Shown: positions 8,202-16,217 of the stretch, piece after piece
Position numbering within the stretch: the stretch's first letter is position 1
Layout of the letters: every line of letters starts with the position of its first letter
From: Candidatus Poribacteria bacterium
Lineage (GTDB): Bacteria; Poribacteria; WGA-4E; GCA-2687025
Reading direction: 5' to 3'
NCBI GenBank assembly: GCA_018644665.1
Contig: JABGQA010000128.1
Span: forward strand, 1 to 48,711
Length of the DNA: 48,711 bases
Notes under the pieces: generated by a model
What the model was told of the DNA's origin: nothing
The model's input: only the letters and a program-made list of their open reading frames with translations
Databases searched by the model: none
Program-made: the position numbers and the translations under genes

Positions 8202-10925
8202 ATGCGCCAAGCGTTCTCCCGTCTGTCCAAGACCGAACTCGTGCAGGCCCTGCACGAGGAGCCGAACATCAACGGCGCCAACCTCAGCGATGTGGACCTC
8301 GCCGGGGTCAACCTCGCCCGGTGCAACCTCAGCGGAGCTCGGTTCAACGGAGCCGACCTGGCCGGATCATACCTGCAGGGCGTACTGGGCCGATGGGCGT
8401 CGTTCGTCGAAGCGAAGATGCAGGGCGCGGCCATGCCCGCCGCGGCGCTCGAGGGAGCCGGATTCCGAGCCGCCGACATGCGCTCTGTCAACTTGAGTTG
8501 GGCCGACCTACGAGAGGCTAGCTTCGTAGGCGCGCGGCTGTCTGACGCGCAACTCCACAACGCCACGATGACTGGCGCCGCCCTGACAGATGCCGATCTC
8601 GAAGGCGCCCGCCTCGACAATGCCGACCTGGACAACGCGGTCCTTCAGCGCGCTCAACTATCGAACGCGGTGCTCCACGGAGCGACGTTGCGCCACGCCG
8701 ATCTCTTTGAGGCGGACCTACGTCGCGTGGATCTCAGGGGCGCCGACTTGAGCGACGCCAATCTCGTGGGGGCTCAACTGGGCGGCGCCAAGTACGACGA
8801 AGAGACCGTGTTCCCGGACTTCTTCAACAAAGACGGCCTCGGCATGTATCTGCTCGGCCCTGACGCCGACCTGCAGCGCATGGACATCGACGGCTTCGAG
8901 TTCCGCGGGCAGGACCTCTCCCGAGCGAACATGGGGTATGCGAACCTCGTTGGCGCCGACCTCCGCGGAGCCGACCTGAGCGAGGCGAACCTCGAGGGCG
9001 CGCGCCTGCGCAACGCGCTCTACGACGACGAAACCCGATTCCCCAACGGCTTCGAACCCGACCTGCGAGGCGGGTACGCCGTCATCCCTGGCACGGTGAT
9101 ACGCTTCGCCAAGATGCAATGGAAGCACCTACGCGACGCCGCCCTGAGCGGAGCCTCGCTCGTAGGCGCGGACCTCACGGGCGCGGACTTGACCGGCGCG
9201 GAACTGAACTCGGCCGATCTCACGCGAGCCACTCTGTATTGCGCCAACCTGACGGAAGCGTCGCTCCACGGCGCGACCCTGCGCGAGGCGAACGGGCGAG
9301 GCGCCATGTTCATGGGTGCCGACATGCGACGCGCGGACATGCGCGGCGCGAACTTCTCGTGGGCGGATTTCGCGGAGACTGACCTGCGCGGCGCCAAGCT
9401 CTCGGGCGCCGTTCTCGAGGACGCCCGGCTACGAGGAGCGCGGTACAACGACGCCACCGTTTTCCCGCCGACATTCGACCCGGTGGCCGCTCGCATGATG
9501 GGCGGCGACGGGGGATCGGCCGCACGCGTACGTCCCCCACGCGTCACGGAGGTACCAGAGCCCGCCTCCCAACCCCTCACGCTGGCCCGGCGGGAGGTGC
9601 GCCGGCATCGAAACGCCGTGGTGGCGTTGGCCGAACGCGGGCGCACGCGCGTGCTGTCGAATGCCAGCGCCGCCGCGCTGACCGGCGTCATCGCGAAGGT
9701 GTTGTCCTCCCAGGTCACATGGCTCGTGGCCTCCGGGGTTGCGACGCTGGCGGTCGTCCTGTGGTCCGGCGAGATCCAGTTGTCGCGCAGGGGCGACGTA
9801 GCTGACTTGGCCTCCGAGCCGGTGGAAATGAGCACTGCATCGCTGCTGTCGGGCGCGATGCCGATACGCGGGTCCTTACCGATTCTCATCCCTGCGCTGC
9901 ATCCCAAGCCTCCAGCGGCGGACATCGCCCAGGTAGTCGTGACGCCCCCAACGCCGCCCGTCGCCGTGGTCGCGCCGCTGGCCGTCAATGCGCCGGCACA
10001 CGCGGCCGAGACAGTCGAGGTCGAGGAGGCGCTGTTGGCGCGGGCCGTGTCGATCCGGGGCTCCGCACCTATCGTCGTTCCCGATGAGTCGTTCTTTGCG
10101 CGCGCTTCGCGTCACGCAAACATGGCCACCCCGACTGTTGCCGCCGCACCAGCGCACGTGCATGAGGTAGCGAGTGCGGCCCCTGTGACCGCAGTCGACG
10201 CGCCAGTTGCCGTGGCCTCCGCAGTGACCGCCCCTGGGCCGACGGTGGCGACGCTGCCCGTAGCCACCAAGGTTACTGCCGCGCCACGGATCGCAGGCCC
10301 CACCACCGAAGTCACTCCCGACACCACGCCGCCACCCGCTGCTGCCGAGGCCGTCGCAGCGGCTCAGATGCCCGATGCCGCGACAGAGCCCGCGGCCGAT
10401 CGCACTGCAGCGTTGTCCGTGGTCGAGGAAGCCCCCGTGGCCGTTGGGGAGGCCGTCGCCCCTGTGTCGGCAAGCCCGGCTGCCCGCCCTGCCGCGGAGT
10501 CCGTCGCTGCGGAAGCGCCGCCCGCAGACATCACGGCGGCGGTGGAGCGATGGCGCACCGCCTGGGAGGGTCGTGACGCCGACGCGTACGCAGACCTGTA
10601 TCACCCGGAGGCCTCCGCGCCACGTGGTCGCGTGGGTAACAGATCGCTGCGCGCGCCACGGTTCACGAAGGTGAGTTTGCAGGCGCGCGCGACGAACCTG
10701 TTCTCCCAATACGACCGCATTCAGGTAGACGTTGGCGCGATGGCGGTCCGGCGCGACGGCGACCTCTTCGTATCGACCTTCGACCAGGACTTCACCGCGT
10801 GGCGCGCGACTTCCGACGCGTCTCCTGCTTACGTCGATCACGGGCGGAGGACGCTGGTCTTCGCGCGTGACCGCGGCAGCGAATGGCGGATCGTGTCCGA
10901 CCAGTGGCGCCAGGTCACGCAGTAA
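8202..10925 (+). CDS. Pentapeptide-repeat membrane protein with C-terminal NTF2-like domain
   Basis: A 907-aa protein of unusual build. Residues about 25-425 are tandem pentapeptide repeats (A[DN]LxxA type), predicted to form a quadrilateral beta-helix. They fall into three blocks, each ending in a related cap (KYDEETVFP, LYDDETRFP, RYNDATVFP). Residues about 505-525 form one transmembrane helix (around WLVASGVATLAVVLW). A 240-residue Ala/Pro/Val-rich linker follows, then a C-terminal NTF2-like domain (about 775-907; VERWRTAWEGRDADAYADLY, FVSTFDQDFTAWRA) related to that of the lipoprotein at 5857-6801. There is no signal peptide, so the beta-helix should be cytoplasmic and the C-terminal domain periplasmic. 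AGGAAG precedes ATG 8202. No enzymatic activity can be assigned. Confidence 0.85.
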   Translation: MRQAFSRLSKTELVQALHEEPNINGANLSDVDLAGVNLARCNLSGARFNGADLAGSYLQGVLGRWASFVEAKMQGAAMPAAALEGAGFRAADMRSVNLSWADLREASFVGARLSDAQLHNATMTGAALTDADLEGARLDNADLDNAVLQRAQLSNAVLHGATLRHADLFEADLRRVDLRGADLSDANLVGAQLGGAKYDEETVFPDFFNKDGLGMYLLGPDADLQRMDIDGFEFRGQDLSRANMGYANLVGADLRGADLSEANLEGARLRNALYDDETRFPNGFEPDLRGGYAVIPGTVIRFAKMQWKHLRDAALSGASLVGADLTGADLTGAELNSADLTRATLYCANLTEASLHGATLREANGRGAMFMGADMRRADMRGANFSWADFAETDLRGAKLSGAVLEDARLRGARYNDATVFPPTFDPVAARMMGGDGGSAARVRPPRVTEVPEPASQPLTLARREVRRHRNAVVALAERGRTRVLSNASAAALTGVIAKVLSSQVTWLVASGVATLAVVLWSGEIQLSRRGDVADLASEPVEMSTASLLSGAMPIRGSLPILIPALHPKPPAADIAQVVVTPPTPPVAVVAPLAVNAPAHAAETVEVEEALLARAVSIRGSAPIVVPDESFFARASRHANMATPTVAAAPAHVHEVASAAPVTAVDAPVAVASAVTAPGPTVATLPVATKVTAAPRIAGPTTEVTPDTTPPPAAAEAVAAAQMPDAATEPAADRTAALSVVEEAPVAVGEAVAPVSASPAARPAAESVAAEAPPADITAAVERWRTAWEGRDADAYADLYHPEASAPRGRVGNRSLRAPRFTKVSLQARATNLFSQYDRIQVDVGAMAVRRDGDLFVSTFDQDFTAWRATSDASPAYVDHGRRTLVFARDRGSEWRIVSDQWRQVTQ

Positions 10926-11535
10926 CCCCGGCGAGAGTACTCCTGCACACGCACTGGCGTCGGTAGTGCGCGCAACCTTTGCAGTCCAAGCGCCGGACGT
11001 GCCGGTGGCCCACCGCCGCGCGCGAGCGTGGACGGTTGGCGAGGGTACCGCAAAGCGACGACACCACGAGGCGATGCTCGGGCCCCGAACTCCGCGCACG
11101 GCGCCCAGCACGCCCCCGACCGCTCAGCCATGTCGTTCAGGTCGCCGCGTGGACCGCGCAACGCTCGGCCTGACGGTGTCCTGAATGACGCTCTGACGCC
11201 GTCCCACCACTGCTCGGTGCCTGACCGGGAGGCCGGGTAAGTGAATCTCAACGCCTCTGCTTCGCCACGGTGGTCCTCACTACGCCCCGCCGTTGGTCCA
11301 CCCGTCTGACAGCCGCGCTGTGACGTAGCGCAAACCGCGCCCAGTATCGGCAGTCCCGAATGGACGCGCGGTCTGCGGTGGCGTGGGCCGGGAGCGGTCG
11401 ATCGGAGGACCATCCGACGTGATCCCGGCCGCCATGATGCCTGCCACCTGCTGGAGGCTCCTAGTGGATCATCGACCGCGGCGGCCGCTTCGCGTCCCGA
11501 GTGCGCGCCGGTCGTGACCCAGAGACGGCCTTCGA
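10926..11535. other. Gene-poor interval with long-range hairpin
   Basis: No ORF here looks like a real protein on either strand and no tRNA or known RNA is recognisable. A nested structure is visible: outer arms GGCCGGGA (11386-11393) and TCCCGGCC (11423-11430), inner arms TCGGA (11402-11406) and TCCGA (11413-11417). The stretch is unusually long for this compact window and could hold a decayed gene or an unrecognised small RNA. Confidence 0.4.
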
Positions 11536-11564
11536 TTGTCCCTGCTGTGCCCCTCGTCTATACT
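11536..11564 (+). promoter_or_regulatory. Promoter of the isomerase-sulfatase operon
   Basis: TTGTCC (11536-11541) and TATACT (11559-11564) are spaced by 17 nt. Predicted transcription start is near 11571, 53 nt before the first ATG. A dyad CGCGGC (11580-11585) and GCCGCG (11593-11598) lies just downstream of the start point and could act as an operator or leader hairpin. Confidence 0.5.
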
Positions 11565-11623
11565 CGCCGCACTGTCTTCCGCGGCATCACTTGCCGCGTC
11601 CTGTGACCATCGGAGTCAACGCA

Positions 11624-12400
11624 ATGGCACGCGTACCACTCGCGCTCCAACTCTACTCCGTTCGCAACGAACTCGCTGCCGACACGCGCGGCACACTCAA
11701 GGCCGTCGCCGACATGGGCTACGAAGGCGTCGAGTTTGCCGGCGGCCCTCAGAACACGGGCGAAGAGCTGAAGGGCTACCTCGACGAGTTCGGTCTGGTG
11801 TGTTGCGGCTGGCACACGCCGTGGGGCTCCGTGCAGCCCGACAAGATCGACGAGACCATCGAACTGAACAAGACCGTGGGCAACCGACACCTCATCGTCC
11901 CCGGCCTCCCCGGCGACCTGACCGGCTCGCGTGACGCCTGGCTCAGCCTAGCCGGCAAGTTCGACGACATCGCCGAAAGGCTCACCGCGGACGATATGGT
12001 GACCGGCTACCACAACCACCACACGGAGTTCCGCCTTCTCGACGGCGAGATGCCCTGGGACACGCTCTTCGGCAACACGGGCGACGGCGTCGTGATGCAG
12101 CTCGACACAGGCAACGCCCTGCACGGCGACGCCGACATCCTGGACATCCTCAAGCGATACCCCGGTCGCGCGGGCACCGTGCACCTCAAGCCGTACTCGC
12201 CATCGCTGGCGAAGGACGGCGGTCACGGCGGCTTCCGCCCCGTTATCGGCGAGGACGAATCGCCATGGGAGGAGATCTTCGGCATCTGCGAGGCCACCGG
12301 TGGCACGGAGTGGTACATCGTCGAATACGAGAGCGACGCTTACGAGCCACTCGACGCCGTGGACCGTTGCCTCAAGGGTCTCAAGGCGATGGGCAAGTAA
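11624..12400 (+). CDS. Sugar phosphate isomerase/epimerase-like TIM barrel
   Basis: A 258-aa member of the xylose-isomerase-like TIM-barrel (AP-endonuclease-2) superfamily, typically cytosolic sugar or polyol epimerases and isomerases using a divalent metal. Characteristic pieces are LALQLYSVRNELAADTRGTL at the N-terminus, GYEGVEFAG on strand 2, YHNHHTEF carrying metal-site His residues, QLDTGNALHGDAD, and a late Glu in WYIVEYESD. ATG 11624 with GGAG at 11612-11615 was preferred over an upstream in-frame start at 11501. It opens a forward operon with sulfatase, amidohydrolase, Rieske protein, propeller and ROK kinase. The exact sugar is unknown. Confidence 0.9.
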   Translation: MARVPLALQLYSVRNELAADTRGTLKAVADMGYEGVEFAGGPQNTGEELKGYLDEFGLVCCGWHTPWGSVQPDKIDETIELNKTVGNRHLIVPGLPGDLTGSRDAWLSLAGKFDDIAERLTADDMVTGYHNHHTEFRLLDGEMPWDTLFGNTGDGVVMQLDTGNALHGDADILDILKRYPGRAGTVHLKPYSPSLAKDGGHGGFRPVIGEDESPWEEIFGICEATGGTEWYIVEYESDAYEPLDAVDRCLKGLKAMGK

Positions 12401-12424
12401 CCCAGGCCACCGCGGGCTGCAACC

Positions 12425-13879
12425 ATGTCCGACCGCGCGAACATCCTCTTCCTGATGCCGGACCAGCTTCGGCATGATTTCCTCGGTTGCTACGGGGCGT
12501 CGTTCGCGCGCACGCCGAACATCGACGCGCTTGCCGCGAACGGCGTCCGGTACGACCGGGCGTACTCCCCCTCCCCCGTATGCGTCCCTGCCCGGGCGTC
12601 CCTGCTGACCGGCATGGACGCCCTCAAGACAGGCGTCGCCGACAACGGGAGTTGGCTCCGCCCCGACCTCGTCGACTGCGGCGTGCGCACATGGCCCGAC
12701 ATCCTCGGCGAGGCGGGCTACTACACCGCCGCTGTGGGGAAGATGCACTTCTACCCATGGAACAGCAGTCTGGGGTTCGCGTACCGCGTCGCCGCCGAGG
12801 ACAAGCGGTGGCTGGAGGTACGCGACGACTACTGGCACTTCCTCCATGAGCGCGGACTCCGCAAGTACCACGGGAACGAGCACGACGGATACCAGGAGAA
12901 CCGTGGGGCCATCGTCAGCAAGCTGCCGTGGGACGCCTACTGGGACCGGTACGTAGGACAGGAGGCGTGCCGGTTCATCCGCAATCACGGGCGGGACGGC
13001 CCGTGGGCGATGATGGTTGGTTTCCCGGGCCCACACTGCCCGTACGACCCATGTCCCGAGTTCCTTGACGCGTTCGATCCCGCCGACATGCCCGACTCCG
13101 TCCCCGAGGCGCCGGACCAGCCACCCGCATTCCGCGACGCCAATGTCCGCGGCAACCGCGCCCCGTGGAACGGCGTGGACTACGCGGAATTCACCGAAGC
13201 GCACAAGAAGAAGATACGCGCGCACTACTCGGCGATGGTCGCGCAGATCGACCACGAGGTTGGCGAGATCGTGCACGCGTTGCGCGACGCCGGCCAACTC
13301 GACAACACGCTCATCATCTTCGCGAGCGACCACGGCGACTACCTGGGCGACCATGGCCTGATCGGCAAGGGGACATTCTACGAGTCCAGCACGCACGTGC
13401 CGATGATCGTCAGACCCCCTGCCGGCGGCGAGCCCGGCTCGTCGGATGCCCTGGTCGAGCTGACAGACGTGACGGCGACAATCCTCTCCGCCGCAGGATG
13501 CGAGACGCCTGGCCATATGGACTCCCGCCCGCTACCCGCCGGCGCCGATGGCGCGCGTGAGCGTGATCACATCATCGGCATCGTGCGTGGCGGCTGGATG
13601 AACTTCGACGGCCGACACAAGCTGGCCAAGTATGCCCATGGCGCCACGCAACTCTTCGATGTTGTGGACGACCCGGGAGAGCAGACGAACCTCGCGCGCG
13701 ATCCGGCCATGGGCGATGTAGTGCGACGTCTTGACTCCCAGCTCACGTCGGAAGTCATGCGCTCGGCCGCTGCGGGCCATGCCGACAAGCGGCTCGACCC
13801 GACGGCATCGTCCGGCGACCGGCGGTTCGGCACAGCCGCATGGCAGAGGACATACCCGGGACCACCGACGAGGGCATAG
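12425..13879 (+). CDS. Sulfatase (Cys-type, formylglycine-dependent)
   Basis: A 484-aa alkaline-phosphatase-fold sulfatase. The maturation motif CVPAR starts at Cys 53 inside SPVCVPARASLLTG, so the enzyme should be activated by oxidation of Cys to formylglycine. Metal ligands are visible in FLMPDQ near the N-terminus and in FASDHGDYLGDH around residue 300. There is no signal peptide, suggesting cytoplasmic action on small imported sulfate esters or oligosaccharides, unlike many exported Planctomycetes sulfatases. It lies 24 nt after the isomerase gene and 13 nt before the amidohydrolase gene. The maturation enzyme is not in this window. A second Cys-type sulfatase is at 23156-24616. The substrate is unknown. 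Confidence 0.93.
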   Translation: MSDRANILFLMPDQLRHDFLGCYGASFARTPNIDALAANGVRYDRAYSPSPVCVPARASLLTGMDALKTGVADNGSWLRPDLVDCGVRTWPDILGEAGYYTAAVGKMHFYPWNSSLGFAYRVAAEDKRWLEVRDDYWHFLHERGLRKYHGNEHDGYQENRGAIVSKLPWDAYWDRYVGQEACRFIRNHGRDGPWAMMVGFPGPHCPYDPCPEFLDAFDPADMPDSVPEAPDQPPAFRDANVRGNRAPWNGVDYAEFTEAHKKKIRAHYSAMVAQIDHEVGEIVHALRDAGQLDNTLIIFASDHGDYLGDHGLIGKGTFYESSTHVPMIVRPPAGGEPGSSDALVELTDVTATILSAAGCETPGHMDSRPLPAGADGARERDHIIGIVRGGWMNFDGRHKLAKYAHGATQLFDVVDDPGEQTNLARDPAMGDVVRRLDSQLTSEVMRSAAAGHADKRLDPTASSGDRRFGTAAWQRTYPGPPTRA

Positions 13880-13892
13880 GGAGCGACCGCAC

Positions 13893-14981
13893 ATGCACAG
13901 CGATGCCGCCCCCGCCACCGCGCCCACCCACATGCCGGTCGTCGACGCCGATGTCCACAACTACATCAACGGCATTGCGGACCTCGTCCCGTACCTCCCG
14001 ACTCGCTGGCAGCAGTACGTCCGACAGTCCGGCATGGCGATGCCTCCCATATCCCTCTATCCGAAGATGCACGCGGCCGCTGCGCGTCGCGACGCCTGGC
14101 CGCCGTCGGGTGGGAAGCCCGGTTCCGACCCGGAGTTCGCCCGCGATCAACTTCTCAACCGATGGGGCATCGACGCGGCCATACTGAACCCGCTGATCGG
14201 TGTGTCCCTCGTACGAAACCCCGACCTCGCGAACGCCTTGATGCGGGCGGCCAACGACTGGACCGCCGACGTGTGGCTAGACGCGGACCCACGCTGGCAC
14301 GGCTCGATCCTTGTGAACATCGCGGATCCCGACGCGGCAGCGGGCGAAATCGAGCGTTGCGCGCGCGACGCGCGCTTCGTCCAGGTTCTTTTCCTCGCGC
14401 GCTCCGAGGGCCTGTACGGCAACCGGCGTTTTCTACCGATCCTCCGAGCCGCGGCAGAGGCGGGCCTACCGGTGGGCATCCATTTCGGCGGCGGCCCGAA
14501 CCCGCTGACGCCGTCGGGCTGGCCTTCGTACTACATCGAGGACCACACGGGGATGACGCAGGCGTTCGAGGCGCAGGTCATCAGCATGGTGTGTGAGGGC
14601 GTGTTCGAGACGCTTCCCGACCTGCGCGTCGTCCTCATCGAGGGCGGCTTCGCCTGGATACCGGCTCTCATGTGGCGGCTGGACAAGAACTACAAGGGCC
14701 TGCGCGCCGAAGTCCCCTGGCTGACGCGCCTACCCAGCGAGTACATCCAGCATCACTTCCGCGCGACGACGCAGCCGATGGAGGAGCCCGCCGACCCCAA
14801 GCACCTGCTGAGCATCTTCGAGATGATCGGGCGAGACGACTTCCTCCTCTTCGCGACGGATTACCCACATTGGGACTTCGACGCGCCCGACCGGGCGCTG
14901 CCCGCGGTCGTCCCGAAGGAACTCCGGCGGCGCATCCTCGCCGACAACGCGCGGGAGATATATGCCTTCCCGGGAGCATGA
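13893..14981 (+). CDS. Amidohydrolase_2 (ACMSD-like) family metal hydrolase/decarboxylase
   Basis: A 362-aa TIM-barrel enzyme of the amidohydrolase-2 family, which includes aminocarboxymuconate-semialdehyde and related decarboxylases and lactone hydrolases. The N-terminal metal motif reads VVDADVHNY, with Asn where many members have a second His. A barrel His lies in GIHFGGG, and the C-terminal Asp in FATDYPHWDFD. ATG 13893 was chosen because GGGAG precedes it by 9 nt and the family begins there; the in-frame extension upstream lies inside the sulfatase gene. It overlaps the Rieske gene by 20 bp, implying translational coupling. Whether it decarboxylates or hydrolyses cannot be told. Confidence 0.87.
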   Translation: MHSDAAPATAPTHMPVVDADVHNYINGIADLVPYLPTRWQQYVRQSGMAMPPISLYPKMHAAAARRDAWPPSGGKPGSDPEFARDQLLNRWGIDAAILNPLIGVSLVRNPDLANALMRAANDWTADVWLDADPRWHGSILVNIADPDAAAGEIERCARDARFVQVLFLARSEGLYGNRRFLPILRAAAEAGLPVGIHFGGGPNPLTPSGWPSYYIEDHTGMTQAFEAQVISMVCEGVFETLPDLRVVLIEGGFAWIPALMWRLDKNYKGLRAEVPWLTRLPSEYIQHHFRATTQPMEEPADPKHLLSIFEMIGRDDFLLFATDYPHWDFDAPDRALPAVVPKELRRRILADNAREIYAFPGA

Positions 14982-15324
14982 TGTGGGCTCGGCGGCGGAC
15001 CTCGACGACGGCAAGCCACGGCGGGTGGAGGTCAACGGCCGCGCGCTGGTCCTCGTCCGCGCGGGCGCAGCGGTTTTCGCCGTGCGGGACGTCTGCCCAC
15101 ATCAGGCGGCGCGGCTGTCGGACGGACATGTCGAAGGCACGACGCTGGCGTGCAAGCCCGGACAAGACGTGCGCTACGGTCGCGAAGGCGAGATACTCGT
15201 GTGTCCTTGGCACGGCTGGGAGTACGACCTGACAACGGGACGCGCGTTGGTGGACCCGGATCGCGTGCGGGTAGCGACCTACCCCGTGCGCGTCGTGGAC
15301 GACCGCGTTCTTGTGACGATGTGA
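14962..15324 (+). CDS. Rieske [2Fe-2S] ferredoxin
   Basis: A 120-aa single-domain Rieske protein. The cluster ligands are CPH (Cys 45, His 47) and CPWH (Cys 81, His 84), each followed by normal context (CPHQAARLSDG, CPWHGWEYDL). The insertion between the two halves is short, as in soluble Rieske ferredoxins of oxygenase systems and in NirD-like proteins. No oxygenase or reductase subunit is nearby, so the redox partner is unknown. Its start lies inside the amidohydrolase gene (20-bp overlap), so the two are probably made together. The PhyH-type dioxygenase at 21744 is not expected to need a Rieske partner. Confidence 0.92.
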   Translation: MPSREHDVGSAADLDDGKPRRVEVNGRALVLVRAGAAVFAVRDVCPHQAARLSDGHVEGTTLACKPGQDVRYGREGEILVCPWHGWEYDLTTGRALVDPDRVRVATYPVRVVDDRVLVTM

Positions 15325-15350
15325 TCGAGGCTTCGCAGGAGGGAGTTCGC

Positions 15351-16211
15351 ATGGCGTTTGGCGCAGGTGATTACAGGTACGAGATCGTTGAGGGATGGTG
15401 TCAGATACCGGAGGGGTGGAAGCTCGGAGAAGTGCCGGGCGTCGCGTGCGACTCCCAGGACCGGGTGTACCTCTATTCCCGCAGCGATCATCTCCTGACG
15501 GTGTTCGATAAGGACGGGACGTATCTCGACCACCTGGGTGGCGACATCATCGGCAACGCCCACGGCCTCTACATCGACAAGGCAGACAACGTCTACTGCA
15601 CGAGTCACCAGACGCACACGCTGCATCGCCTGAATCCGAAGGGCGAGGTGACGCTGACGATAGGGACTCGGGACGTCCGCGGCGTCGACCAGGCGCCGTT
15701 GAGTGGGCCGTGCGACAGCGCTGTCTCATCGTCGGGCGACCTGTTCGTGGCCGACGGCTACGGCAACCGGAAGGTGCATCGCTTCACCCCGGACGGTGAG
15801 CTGCTCAACTCGTGGGGCGAAGAGGGCGATGGCCCCGGGCAGTTCACGATGGTCCACGGCGTCCGCATCGACAAATACGACCGGCTGTGGGTCTGTGACC
15901 GTGAGAACCGGCGCATCCAGATATTCGACACGGATGGCAAGTTTCTCGAAGAGCGCGCCGACCTGGAGAGGCCGGATCAGGTCTACTTCGACCCGAACGA
16001 GGACGTCGTCTACATCGCTGAACTCGAGTACCGCGTCACGATACAAACGCTCGAGGGTGAGACGCTCGCGCAGTGGGGCGGCGGCAAGGAAAGCAACGTG
16101 CCGGGCGAGTTCCTGGGGTGGCCACACGGCATCTGGCTCGACAGCGAGGGCAGCATGTACATCGGCCAGGTGCACGCGGAAGACCAGATCCTCAAATACC
16201 GGCGCGTCTAG
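15351..16211 (+). CDS. Six-bladed beta-propeller (NHL-repeat) protein
   Basis: A 286-aa NHL-type propeller without signal peptide or transmembrane segment. Repeats have the typical pattern of a strand, DxxGxLFVADGYGNRKVHRF and a following GELLNSWG turn; about five to six are visible from residue 25 to the end (examples: RLWVCDRENRRIQIFD, SMYIGQVHAEDQILKYRR). ATG 15351 has a strong AGGAGGGAG at 15337-15345. Relatives include peptidylglycine lyases and sugar lactonases; the latter role would fit a sugar-acid pathway with the neighbouring isomerase and ROK kinase, but no catalytic metal set could be confirmed by eye. Confidence 0.85.
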   Translation: MAFGAGDYRYEIVEGWCQIPEGWKLGEVPGVACDSQDRVYLYSRSDHLLTVFDKDGTYLDHLGGDIIGNAHGLYIDKADNVYCTSHQTHTLHRLNPKGEVTLTIGTRDVRGVDQAPLSGPCDSAVSSSGDLFVADGYGNRKVHRFTPDGELLNSWGEEGDGPGQFTMVHGVRIDKYDRLWVCDRENRRIQIFDTDGKFLEERADLERPDQVYFDPNEDVVYIAELEYRVTIQTLEGETLAQWGGGKESNVPGEFLGWPHGIWLDSEGSMYIGQVHAEDQILKYRRV

Positions 16212-16217
16212 AGGCCA

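Noticed and set aside
10838..11413. Long minus-strand ORF of 191 aa over the end of the pentapeptide gene
   Set aside because: It overlaps a well-supported gene, has Arg/Ala/Gly/Ser-biased composition and no fold-like pattern; it is a high-GC shadow.
11948..13516. Minus-strand ORF of 522 aa over the first sulfatase
   Set aside because: It is an antisense shadow; the plus strand carries the intact sulfatase with all motifs.
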